Source of the DNA: Ferirhizobium litorale
GTDB lineage: Bacteria > Pseudomonadota > Alphaproteobacteria > Rhizobiales > Rhizobiaceae
DNA: 64,000 bases
Assembly: GCA_030028905.1 (NCBI GenBank)
Contig: JALDYZ010000015.1
Location: forward strand, 50,861-114,860
Reading direction: 5' to 3'
Shown: piece after piece, positions 51,621-59,189 of the stretch
How the letters are laid out: each line of letters starts with the position of its first letter
How positions within the stretch are numbered: position 1 is the stretch's first letter
The notes under the pieces: generated by a model
The model's database searches: none
What the model saw: only the letters and a program-made list of their open reading frames with translations
Told to the model about the DNA's origin: nothing
Position numbers and translations under genes: made by a program

Positions 51621-51995
51621 TCAGACCCAGTAGGGCGGAACGCCGTAGTATTCATGGATGCGGCGTCCGTTTTCCCGCGACCAGTCCATGTCGTCTTCTT
51701 CCGCATATCGCGGCGCGCGCTCGATCTGTTCCTTTGTCAGGTCGATGCGGAAGCCACCCAGGCTCTCGTCATAGGTCAGCTTCGACCAGGGAAGCGGGTA
51801 GTGATCGTCGCCGATGCCGAGAAAACCGCCGAATCCCAGCACTGCATAGGACACGCGACCACCTTCCTTCTCGAGAATAATCCGCTCGATGGAGCCGATG
51901 TGGTGTCGGTCCGCCCCGTAAACATCCGTTCCTACGACCTTGTCGCTGGCGATGAGATCGTGGGTCTCCTTGATGTTGGCTTCCTGGTAAGTCAT
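51621..51995 (-). CDS. PRC-barrel domain protein
   Basis: 124-aa protein. The PRC-barrel covers about residues 14-85 ('ASDKVVGTDVYGADRHHIGS' and 'YAVLGFGGFLGIGDDHYPLP'), followed by an acidic tail with 'RENGRRIHEYYGVPPYW'. Such stand-alone PRC proteins are common stress-induced genes in rhizobia; the molecular role is unknown. The ATG at 51995 follows AAGGGAG. A perfect GGAAC-N16-CGTT promoter lies 62 bp upstream, which predicts control by EcfG/RpoE2. Confidence 0.85.
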   Translation of the reverse strand: MTYQEANIKETHDLIASDKVVGTDVYGADRHHIGSIERIILEKEGGRVSYAVLGFGGFLGIGDDHYPLPWSKLTYDESLGGFRIDLTKEQIERAPRYAEEDDMDWSRENGRRIHEYYGVPPYWV

Positions 51996-52056
51996 TGGTG
52001 AACTCCCTTGATGACGAACTGCTGCAAGGAACCCTCGTAGTTCCTGCTGTAGACGA

Positions 52057-52081
52057 AACGGAGGGGACAGGGTTTTGTTCC
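52057..52081 (-). promoter_or_regulatory. EcfG (general stress sigma) promoter of the PRC-barrel gene
   Basis: On the minus strand GGAAC (52081-52077), 16 bases, then CGTT (52060-52057). This is an exact match to the alphaproteobacterial EcfG/RpoE2 consensus, correctly oriented before the start at 51995. Confidence 0.75.
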
Positions 52082-52198
52082 GGACGACTTTGGAGCGTGG
52101 CGTCCCGGTAAAATCAGGCGTACACCGAAGGCGTCGCGCGCCCGGCCGGGCGCGCGTCCCTGTCATCAATCGTATGTGTCATCGATCTTGTTTGGCAA

Positions 52199-52495
52199 TC
52201 AGTGGCGGTGCCATCCCTCGCCGGGCGTAGGACCGGCCCAGCGCACCAGCATGCGATTGCAGACAAAAGAGGTTCCCGCGAACTTCTCGGCGATCTCTAC
52301 CGCCATCTGCGCTTCGTAGGGCTCGTCGATAGTGCCCTCCAGCACAATATACTTGCCGAGCACATTGACGGTGATTCCACGGTCGTTGAGATCGGCCTTC
52401 TTGAGCGCCCGTTTCACTGCCGCCACGAGTTCGGTGCGGCAGCGCGTCAGGTGCGCTTCGATTTCAGGGTGATCGGGTGGAACAATCAAAACCAT
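52199..52495 (-). CDS. BON domain protein
   Basis: 98-aa protein with a BON domain (about residues 20-82; 'RGITVNVLGKYIVLEGTIDE' and 'AQMAVEIAEKFAGTSFVCNR'). BON domains bind phospholipid or glycan surfaces, but this one lacks a signal peptide. The ATG at 52495 gives the best fit to the family. It is upstream of the PRC-barrel gene on the same strand (203-bp gap). Its own upstream region lacks a correctly spaced EcfG site. Confidence 0.8.
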   Translation of the reverse strand: MVLIVPPDHPEIEAHLTRCRTELVAAVKRALKKADLNDRGITVNVLGKYIVLEGTIDEPYEAQMAVEIAEKFAGTSFVCNRMLVRWAGPTPGEGWHRH

Positions 52496-52864
52496 AACAG
52501 CCTCCCATCGGTGTGGTTCAAACCGGCAGTCGTGGTGGGAAGGCGGCAATATAGCAGAACGAAACGGGATCGGAAACCGATTTCCGCACTATCTTGGCAG
52601 ATCTCAATTTACCCATCGACAACTCCTTATTCACATGAGGTTTCTCCATTATAATATTGATTTAATTACATATAGTTTCCGATAATTGCTCCCAATGACA
52701 ACGACCGATTTCTGGCACCAACATTGTATGTGACAAAAAGCGCAGCAACGGCGGCGTTTGTTGTGTTCATTGTGAGAATGTTATTGGGAGGCCCGGGAAT
52801 GGCGTGCTAATTTGGAACAGGAACTTCGTTAGAGCGTTCTGTTTCGAGTTGGAGGACGAAGTCC
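52496..52864. other. AT-richer intergenic region with EcfG promoter
   Basis: A 369-bp gap between the BON gene and the small secreted protein. Bases 52600-52750 are clearly more AT-rich than the flanks. It holds the EcfG promoter at 52814-52838. I see no further gene. Confidence 0.55.
52814..52838 (+). promoter_or_regulatory. EcfG (general stress sigma) promoter
   Basis: GGAAC (52814-52818), 16 bases, CGTT (52835-52838), an exact EcfG/RpoE2 consensus. It ends 26 bp before the start of the small secreted protein gene. Confidence 0.8.
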
Positions 52865-53149
52865 GTGATTGCCGCGTTGCTCATTGCATCTTTGATGGCT
52901 GCTCCCCAGTTCGGCGGGCAGGTTGTCACGACCGAGCAATTACAGGCCGATTTCGAACACGCGGTTCCCTGCCGGGAAGTGGATGGCCGGAAGGTATGGA
53001 AAGGCGAGCTCGCCTACTTCATCCAGTCTTATGTCTACAACGACGAAGGCGCGGAAACCACCAGCGAAGGCGCCGATGCCGTGATGCCATCAGACAACAC
53101 GGCAGACACCATGAGAGAATTCGAAGAAGCCTGCGCTCACGAACGCTGA
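52865..53149 (+). CDS. Small exported protein of unknown function
   Basis: 94 aa with a GTG start preceded by GGAGG at about 9-nt distance. A short hydrophobic N-terminus ('VIAALLIASLMAAPQFGG') resembles a signal peptide with cleavage near AAP. The mature part is acidic with two cysteines ('VPCREVDG' and 'EEACAHER'), which could form a disulfide. I recognise no family. The perfect EcfG promoter 26 bp upstream supports that it is a real, stress-induced gene. Confidence 0.65.
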   Translation: MIAALLIASLMAAPQFGGQVVTTEQLQADFEHAVPCREVDGRKVWKGELAYFIQSYVYNDEGAETTSEGADAVMPSDNTADTMREFEEACAHER

Positions 53150-53175
53150 CCATAGCTTTCAGAGAAATCCATGCC

Positions 53176-53451
53176 CTAGTGTAGGACGCGCCTGTCGCTG
53201 CGCCCACGGCTGCTTTCAATGAGCGAGATGGCCTGCTGCAGCACAATTTCGGCCGCATCCAGTCGCACTCGCGCCAGTTCGTCCAGGCTACCCATGATAA
53301 TGCTGGCGGTGCTCAGCGAGTTCGCCTCGGACCTGAAGTCTCCATCGTCGGCGGCACGCTCGGCGCAAGTCAGGAGCGCTTCGGCGACTGTCGAAAGCAG
53401 TGCCTTTCGTTCGACAACCGTCATCTCACCTATCGTTTTCTGCGCGACCAT
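53176..53451 (-). CDS. Hypothetical helical protein
   Basis: 91 aa, predicted to be almost wholly alpha-helical, with an acidic middle ('TCAERAADDGDFRSEANS') and hydrophobic heptads. No signal peptide or known domain is seen. It converges on the small exported gene with a 26-bp gap. The frame is open and has normal codon use, but nothing else confirms it. Confidence 0.5.
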   Translation of the reverse strand: MVAQKTIGEMTVVERKALLSTVAEALLTCAERAADDGDFRSEANSLSTASIIMGSLDELARVRLDAAEIVLQQAISLIESSRGRSDRRVLH

Positions 53452-53968
53452 TGGCCTTGCCTTCTGTCAAGTGGATTCGAAGTTCAAGGCGCAAATAAGG
53501 ACACGACAGCGGTGCTTCAAGTAGAACACCCATCAAAACGCAGATGCAGTGACGCCTCGCGACAGTTTGTCCTCCGGGCCGTCGCCGGGACGGGTCCATT
53601 GGGCTCGCTCCCGCGACACCTGTCGTCGAGGACGCCAACCTTCGCATGAGCGCGCTTGGCGGTCGGGCATGGGGTCTAGCCCGTTTCGATGGCAAGTAGA
53701 CCAAGTGGGCAAGTTGGTGTTTTCCGCTTCAGGGTTTAAAATTCTACCGGGGCCTGGGAACCAAACGAATGTTGTCCGTGTATCACAGCCGCGCCCCCAC
53801 ACTGCTGTGATGGCGCGATCAACCAATTGTTAGCGACCAAGCCTCATTCTGCAGTAGGACCGCTGCGTCAGATCCTTTTTGTGTTGCTTGCCGTGGCGGG
53901 CACCAGAAGACCCGGAGATTTCACCTTTCATCCGGGACTTCCGAACTTGGCGTGGGGACGCCAGGCAA

Positions 53969-53999
53969 GAGAGCCCGGTGCGAGGATAGCCGGGCTCTC
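53969..53999. repeat. Dyad element copy 1
   Basis: GAGAGCCCGG and CCGGGCTCTC form a perfect 10-bp stem. The preceding bases GCCAGGC are shared with copy 2 at 54595. It could act as a terminator-like hairpin. Confidence 0.6.
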
Positions 54000-54040
54000 C
54001 TTGCGCGATTGCTGTTCTTGAAAATTTCTGCTCCGAGAGT

Positions 54041-54065
54041 GGAACCAACCCGGCCCGACTGCGTT
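54041..54065 (+). promoter_or_regulatory. EcfG-type promoter match without a gene
   Basis: GGAAC (54041-54045), 16 bases, CGTT (54062-54065). The match is perfect, but no start codon with a good frame follows. It could drive an untranslated RNA or be chance. Confidence 0.4.
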
Positions 54066-54594
54066 GAAACGGAAGCCGCGAGGTGTGTCCCAAGCGGCCA
54101 AGGCTCTGGTACTGTCAGGTTCAAACCTGCAGCCCGTATCGGTTTCGCTGTAGCGGCAAGTAACCCCAACCGGGTCCCAAACGTCCCTTCAAACCCGGTC
54201 TTGTCGTCCAAGGCGGTGGAGGCTCGGATATTTCCCGATCTCTCGATCGGCCGCGCCTCCTTTTCTCTCAAAATAGCGCGGGTGGAGACGGAATGGACGG
54301 GTCGGAATGCATGCATCCCGACCGCGGGTCACTTTGTGATTTGTCTTGCATCTCATGAGGGGTTAGGATGCAAGTTGGGACGGAGTTACTGGCAGCATGA
54401 TGCGTTAGCCGCCGCTATCCTTTGCGAAGCAGCCAAAATCACATCCACTACCCAGTTCGGCCTGCCCCGATTTATACCGTTTACCGTTGCGATCACATCA
54501 AGTTGCTCCCAGCTTGCCGTAGCGGACAGACAAGGCCCGGCAACGATCATTCGGGTCTTTAGGGTTTCCTGGCATAGGGGGAGCGTGCCAGGCG

Positions 54595-54635
54595 GAGAGC
54601 CCGGCGACCTACAGATGAGTGGTGGCCGGGTTCTC
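54595..54635. repeat. Dyad element copy 2
   Basis: GAGAGCCCGGC pairs with GCCGGGTTCTC (11 bp, one G-U) over a 19-nt loop and is followed by TCTT. It shares GCCAGGC-RR-GAGAGCCCGG with copy 1, 626 bp upstream. Confidence 0.55.
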
Positions 54636-54718
54636 TCTTAATGTGGGTATCAACTGCCAACCTTCATTCGATTCAGCACGTCTTCCGCATGCGATCTACT
54701 TGGTCGCCAGGTGTCCGC

Positions 54719-54940
54719 TCAGCACCTTCGGGGGAGAGCGACATCACCGACTTTGATCGTTGATCCATCCGGCGCGATGAGTATCCACGGCGTCGCTATC
54801 GTGCGGTTGCACGGCTCCATTTCGGACTCGGCGTCCAAAGGTTTCTGCGACTGAATGCGGACATCCGGCATCGACCGATCGGCTGCCGCATGGACCTGTG
54901 AGGTCGTGGTCAGAAGCACGCTAGCCAACAACAAGCGCAT
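54719..54940 (-). CDS. Small exported protein of unknown function
   Basis: 73 aa from the ATG at 54940, which follows AAGGAGAG at a good distance. A signal peptide ('MRLLLASVLLTTTSQVHA', 1-18) is clear. The mature part has two cysteines ('MEPCNRTIATPW' and the C-terminal Cys), and 'APDGSTIKVGDVALP' near the end suggests beta structure. I recognise no family. The start and signal peptide make it a likely real gene. Confidence 0.6.
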   Translation of the reverse strand: MRLLLASVLLTTTSQVHAAADRSMPDVRIQSQKPLDAESEMEPCNRTIATPWILIAPDGSTIKVGDVALPRRC

Positions 54941-55352
54941 GGTGGATCTCTCCTTGCTTCGAACTTGCGAGACGTCTGTATAGGGAACGCCTTTTACTTG
55001 CTGCATCGTACGGTGACGCACAGGCCGCGAACACCAAACTTAGGTATATTGAACTTGACATCTTGTATAAGGCGACAGGCGGCCTTGCTTGGTGCGATCG
55101 CGTACCGGCGACGGGCAGAAGCGGGCGGCGGCAGTCCCTCACCCTGTCGCGGTGGAGATTCCAGGTGAAAATGGCCAGCGCTGCAGTTGCCGACGTTGGT
55201 GTGTCCATAGTTTCAGCGAATATTCGAGCATGATAGTCCAGCCTGTCGGGCTGGTGGCCACTATTGCCTGCGTTCGCTGGTGGCGATGATTGTCGCGGCC
55301 CAGATTGCCGGCATGGTGCTGCACGTCGGCTTTTGGATGGGGTGGCGGTGAC
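54941..55352. other. Intergenic region, no gene supported
   Basis: These 412 bases separate the small exported gene from the GNAT gene. A short hydrophobic frame ending at 55351 (21 codons from ATG 55286) has no ribosome site. I see no other signal. Confidence 0.5.
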
Positions 55353-55871
55353 CTACCCGGCCAGAGGGGTTTCCATGAAGATGAGATGGTTGCGCAGTTC
55401 AGGAGGTGCTTCGTAGTAGGGCGCGATCTCCCGGAATCCGAGCGAGCGGTAAAGGCTTAGCGCTTCGTGGTGGTTGCGGCCGGTATCCAGCCGCATGGTG
55501 GCATAGCCGCGCTCAAAAGCCACGCGCACGATATTCTCGGCGAGACGGCGACCCAGCCCCAAGCCTCGGCCCTCGGGGCCGATGAACATCCGCTTCATTT
55601 CGCATGTGTGCTCATCGATCCGCTGCATCATGACACAGCCGACCACCTTCCCGTTCAGGCGGGCAACAAGAATATCCCCATCTGGAGCCGAGTGGATCCT
55701 GGGCAGGCTATCAAGGAGGGTGGACCATTCTTCTGGCGAGTAGTAGCGATCGACGAACCAGGCGTTTTCGCCATAGCGTGACCGGCACCAGTCGATGAAG
55801 CCGTTGCACAAGGCTCGAATTGCAGGGAAGTCGTCGGGTCTGGCTGGGCCGATCTCCGAGTCCTGTTCCAC
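55353..55871 (-). CDS. GNAT family N-acetyltransferase
   Basis: 172-aa GNAT enzyme. The acetyl-CoA loop is 'EGRGLGLGRRLAENIV' (motif A, R/Q-x-x-G-x-G/A), preceded by the strand 'CEMKRMFI' and followed by 'LYRSLGFREIAPYY' (motif B). The acceptor is not known. It lies alone in the accessory region, with 400 bases of decayed DNA upstream. Confidence 0.9.
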   Translation of the reverse strand: MEQDSEIGPARPDDFPAIRALCNGFIDWCRSRYGENAWFVDRYYSPEEWSTLLDSLPRIHSAPDGDILVARLNGKVVGCVMMQRIDEHTCEMKRMFIGPEGRGLGLGRRLAENIVRVAFERGYATMRLDTGRNHHEALSLYRSLGFREIAPYYEAPPELRNHLIFMETPLAG

Positions 55872-56092
55872 ATCAGCGTCCTCAAGATTTCAGTCAACTG
55901 TAGTCGAAAGACGTCTAGTCGACAATGCGCCAGGCCGGTGCGGATAGAAAACCGAGCTTAAGATGACGACGCTACGCAAATGCAAGTCTGGCGCATGCGC
56001 ACAGGAATACCCTTCACTGTTTCACCAACCAATCGCCAGCGATTGATGGCGCACATCAAGGAGAGCAACACGCGGCAGAACTACGCTACTGA
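55872..56092. other. Region upstream of the prophage relic
   Basis: No gene is supported. A few short frames stop quickly. The left edge of the decayed element is probably within this stretch, but I see no copy of the tRNA-Arg 3' end that would mark an attachment site. Confidence 0.4.
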
Positions 56093-56275
56093 GGCCCTCT
56101 AGAAACCACCACCCGGGCGGTTCGCCGAGGGTGTCATGGTCCGGCCGGTATCGGCATTGACGCGGGCCTGCCCGGCATTGCCGACGGCGGTTACGCCCCG
56201 ACCGAATGCATGCGCGACGTCAAGCGCACGCTCACGGTGCTGGATCGCGCCCCGGCCAAGGGTGGCGACCAATGA
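56093..56275 (+). pseudogene. 3' remnant of a phage-type gene
   Basis: From about 56135 the frame reads 'GPAGIGIDAGLPGIADGGYA' and continues to 'LDRAPAKGGDQ' before TGA (56273-56275). It has natural codon use but no start codon and a stop at 56090. The stop overlaps the next ATG (ATGA), as in a compact operon. The 5' part is missing. Identity is unknown; phage origin is inferred from the neighbours. Confidence 0.45.
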
Positions 56276-56674
56276 CTGTCGCCAACATCAAAACCAATCT
56301 GCGCATTGGCGAAGCGTACGGGCAGCAAGCGGTTGCCTTCATTGCACTCCCTGCCCGTACGAGACCCGCCATCATCTCCGCAAATGCGGTGGAGCCCCCA
56401 GACCCCAATGCAGCGACCCTAGCAGGGCCGCTTCGAAGCCGCTGTAGCACTCGCGCAACACGAGGCGACCAATGACCGCCACAACGCCCCGGGCATTCTG
56501 CGGATCACCTGCAACGCCTGCCCCGCTGTCTATCACCACACTGCCGCCGCCGGCGAGTTCCGCAATTTTGCCGAGATGGTCCGCGCCGACCACTGGTCTG
56601 TCGAGAAACACGCTGGCGCCTGGCACTTCTGCCCCGCCTGCACCGAGGCCCGCAAGGGCGGGGGATTGTTCTAG
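56272..56674 (+). pseudogene. Frameshifted small zinc-ribbon gene (probable phage origin)
   Basis: The frame starts 'MTVANIKTNLRIGEAYG' and reads to Leu at 56419-56421. The reading then continues one base out of phase as 'QGRFEAAVALAQHEATND', followed by 'ITCNACPAVYHH' and 'AWHFCPACTEARKGGGLF', to TAG at 56672-56674. One extra base near 56422 accounts for the shift. The two CxxC pairs suggest a small zinc-ribbon protein. The stop abuts the ATG of the next gene. Confidence 0.6.
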
Positions 56675-57288
56675 ATGAACCTCGACCAGGCGCGCACCAT
56701 CTACAGAAAGACAAGGGAGACTGTCGATCTGGCATCGCCGGAGTGTGTGCGGGTATTCGATACCAGCGTCAAGCGACCGCAGATCGGCATCCGCGATTCC
56801 GCAATCGACGAATTCCTTTCAATCGCCACCATTGCCCGCAAGGCGCCCTATGACGATGAGCAACTGCTGTTCGACGCGCCCTATTTCCTGCGCGCCGCGA
56901 TCATCGTCGCCGAGCAGGCCTTTGACGTCATCCGCACCCAGCGCGCGACGATCGAGCGACTCGAGGGAAAGGTCAACGCGGTGGCCGAAAGCAAGGATTT
57001 CGCCGCCAACTGCGCCATGCTCTGTGCCGAACCCGCCTTCAAGAAGCTTCTCGAGGAGCGCCACGGGCCGGCCCGCCCCTTGACCGACAAGAAGACGCGA
57101 CCCGGGTCCGGTCCGTTCTGGCCGTCGGCTCGCGCTCCGAACTCAATACCGATCATGCTGCCGCCGAGCGCTGGAAAGCGCTGCGCGCAGACTGGTCGCG
57201 GCTTTCGATGGCGGAAATTTATACCAAGGAAGCCGACAAGAAGAAGCTTGCAAAGGGCTTATCGGAACGTCTTGCGAACAGAATTTAG
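56675..57288 (+). pseudogene. Frameshifted helical phage-type gene
   Basis: The frame opens 'MNLDQARTIYRKTRETVD', runs through 'EQAFDVIRTQRATIERLEGK' (coiled-coil-like) to about residue 141 ('PLTDKK'), then needs a one-base shift near 57097 to continue as 'ATRVRSVLAVGSRSELNT' and end '...KKKLAKGLSERLANRI' at TAG 57286-57288. A lost G explains the break. Without the shift the frame runs on across the tRNA-Arg gene, which is not plausible. The family is not recognised. It ends 61 bp from tRNA-Arg. Confidence 0.6.
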
Positions 57289-57349
57289 GTCGCACCTTTG
57301 TCCCTGCTTGGTCGCACCTATAATAAAATCAATTGGTTATTTGGTAGTT

Positions 57350-57426
<77 letters not shown>

Positions 57427-57488
57427 GGTCCAGTTGCGGGCACGAGCGCCGGCAGTACTTCAGCACGCTACCACGATGCCAATGGCGC

Positions 57489-57794
57489 TCAATGTGTCCA
57501 AGGCTGAATGCGGTTGAACTTGAAATTGTCCGGATAGGAAACGACCTTCCGTGTTGCTTCCTTCGGCAGAATGATCCGATACTCGATGCCGTTGCGCTGC
57601 GCATAGGCTTCCGCCAGTTCCTGCGATTCGAAGGTCAGTTTGACCTGCTGCTTCATGTCGCCGGAAGACGTATACCCCATGATCGGATCGATCGTGCGCG
57701 GCTTCTCGGGGTCGAATTCGAGAACCCACAGGTTGGTCTTGGCCTTTCCCGACTGCATCGCGGTCTTTGCGGGGCGGTAGATCTTGGCTGACAT
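57489..57794 (-). CDS. NDUFS4-like complex I subunit (ETC complex I conserved region)
   Basis: 101-aa protein of the 'ETC complex I subunit conserved region' family, homologous to mitochondrial NDUFS4 (18-kDa subunit). 'AKIYRPAKTAMQSGKAKT', 'WVLEFDPEKPRTIDPIMGY' and 'VKLTFESQELAEAYAQRNGI' are typical. In Paracoccus this is a true accessory subunit of respiratory complex I. The ATG at 57794 is chosen; the upstream open frame does not match the family. It is an orphan, away from any nuo genes. Confidence 0.92.
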   Translation of the reverse strand: MSAKIYRPAKTAMQSGKAKTNLWVLEFDPEKPRTIDPIMGYTSSGDMKQQVKLTFESQELAEAYAQRNGIEYRIILPKEATRKVVSYPDNFKFNRIQPWTH

Positions 57795-58153
57795 GACTGA
57801 AACACACTCCAGAAAAATGGGCTTTCGGCAACGACGACCGATGTCCGGCACTTGCGCATGCCCGGGGGATACCGCGGGAAACCCAAAGCCGGATTGCAGA
57901 ATTTCTACCGGTTCGGATCGTGTCGACAGACCCGACCTGATCAACTCGTGCATACCGACGGAAGCCAGCGATATCAAGTGGAAACTGCCGATACGAACCA
58001 CCGGCAACCGAATACTCGCGCACCGCTCGCCCCTGTACCAGAGCCGCCCCTTTAGCCCCCTTCGCGCTGCTCGCAACGCGCCGCTTGCATTTGCGTCGCG
58101 GTTGCGCAAACTTCACCTCATATCCCGCACCATTCGACATCAGGAAAACGAGC

Positions 58154-58327
58154 ATGAACACGAAGCCGGAAACGACCGTCACCATCGAAAAGAGACAGAA
58201 CGGCCGCTGGTGCTTCGTCCTGAAGTTTCGCGGCGTCACCTATCCTGCGCAAGGGCAATTTGCGAGCTTGGTGCAAGCTCAGGCGGAAGGACAGGCTGCC
58301 CTGAAGGCCCTCGTCGAGCGCTCCTGA
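58154..58327 (+). CDS. Small hypothetical protein
   Basis: 57 aa, ATG at 58154 after GGAAAACGAGC. The sequence 'TVTIEKRQNGRWCFVLKFRG' and 'YPAQGQFASLVQAQAEGQAA' suggests a small beta-beta-alpha fold of the kind seen in DUF1508-like or YegP-type proteins, but similarity is weak. Plausible because of start, codon use and closeness to the DUF982 gene downstream (153-bp gap). Confidence 0.5.
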   Translation: MNTKPETTVTIEKRQNGRWCFVLKFRGVTYPAQGQFASLVQAQAEGQAALKALVERS

Positions 58328-58480
58328 CGGAAGCAGATCGCGTGTTGGAGCGTTTGTCCGAATGGAGTAAGGGTCGGCGAATGATAGAAGAGGCTGACAG
58401 ACCAAGAAGTAACGGCTAATATACAAGCGAAAGCGTGCTGGAGGAGCGCGTCCGATCTGCGCATCGAACGGAGGAATGAC

Positions 58481-58723
58481 ATGCCGGTAGTCCGATGGAC
58501 CAATCCAATCGAAGTAAAATTCACCCAGGGCGTCTCCCGCACAGTCTGCGGACCGTCAGAAGCACTGCATTGTTTGTCGGATCTCTGGCCGAACCGCCGC
58601 GGACCGCTCTACATTGCGGCGCGTAGCACCTGCCGCGCTGCAATCGATGGCCGCAAGTCGGTGGAAGAGGCTCGCGAGATGTTTCTCTTTGCAACGGAGG
58701 AAGCCGAGTTGAACGCCCACTAG
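58481..58723 (+). CDS. DUF982 family protein
   Basis: 80-aa protein of DUF982, a family expanded in rhizobia, of unknown function. The core 'PSEALHCLSDLWPNRRGP' followed by 'RAAIDGRKSVEEAREMF' is typical. The ATG follows GGAGGAAT. A dyad hairpin lies 25 bp after its stop. Many genomes carry DUF982 genes near mobile elements. Confidence 0.85.
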   Translation: MPVVRWTNPIEVKFTQGVSRTVCGPSEALHCLSDLWPNRRGPLYIAARSTCRAAIDGRKSVEEAREMFLFATEEAELNAH

Positions 58724-59189
58724 GGCGGCCAACCGGCTGGACACGGAACGTGTGCCGGTCAGAATTGAATCTGGCACACGCGTGTCGTCATGCACCGGAG
58801 TTGTGACTGCGACCTGAGACGGCAATATCTTTTTCGCATCGACCCGCTTTCGCCACCCCATGCCCAGTCAGCAAGGCCTGCCCATCGACAGAATCAATGG
58901 ACGGTGTTTGCTCGCGATCATGTAAACATTCTCGGCTCTGATCATATTCACCGCGGCAGCCTCATGCGCAAGATGCGGGCGAACGCCCTGGCCAATCAGG
59001 TCAGGATCGCAGAGATGCCTCGGTATCCCGGTGACCCATTCGCGCCGTCCCGGAAATGCTTGGCGCCCTTGGATTGCCGCAGTTCGTCACCTCCCAACCT
59101 CGATGAAGCCGGCGCCGGGCAACCGGTTGACAATGCAACGCTTGAGTGCTGCCTTGCGAGTTCGAGGAGCAGAACGGGAGCTACTTTGC
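58724..59189. other. Intergenic region before the sulfotransferase-like gene
   Basis: 466 bases. Apart from the hairpin at 58749-58780 I see no feature. No frame on either strand is convincing. Confidence 0.5.
58749..58780 (+). terminator. Hairpin after the DUF982 gene
   Basis: CGTGTGCCGG and CTGGCACACG form a 10-bp stem (one G-U) around a 12-nt loop. There is no T run, so termination is uncertain. Confidence 0.4.

Larger units (their letters stand above)
53452..54718. other. 1.27-kb stretch without a supportable gene
   Basis: No frame here resembles a protein family; the longest (53952-54641, plus) has an uneven, Ser/Arg-rich composition. The stretch carries a perfect EcfG-type promoter match (54041-54065), two copies of a dyad element (53969-53999 and 54595-54635) and other short inverted repeats. 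It may be decayed DNA or may encode an untranslated RNA. Confidence 0.5.

Noticed and set aside
54080..54140. tRNA-like look of CCCAAGCGGCCAAGG and GGTTCAAACC
   Set aside because: No acceptor stem or anticodon arm can be formed around it, and the presumed T-stem does not pair.
53952..54641. 229-codon frame in the gene-poor stretch
   Set aside because: No family resemblance, uneven composition, and it spans two dyad repeats. I could not support it as coding.
55286..55351. 21-codon hydrophobic frame
   Set aside because: No ribosome site, and the frame upstream is closed by a stop shortly before; it looks like chance or a fragment.
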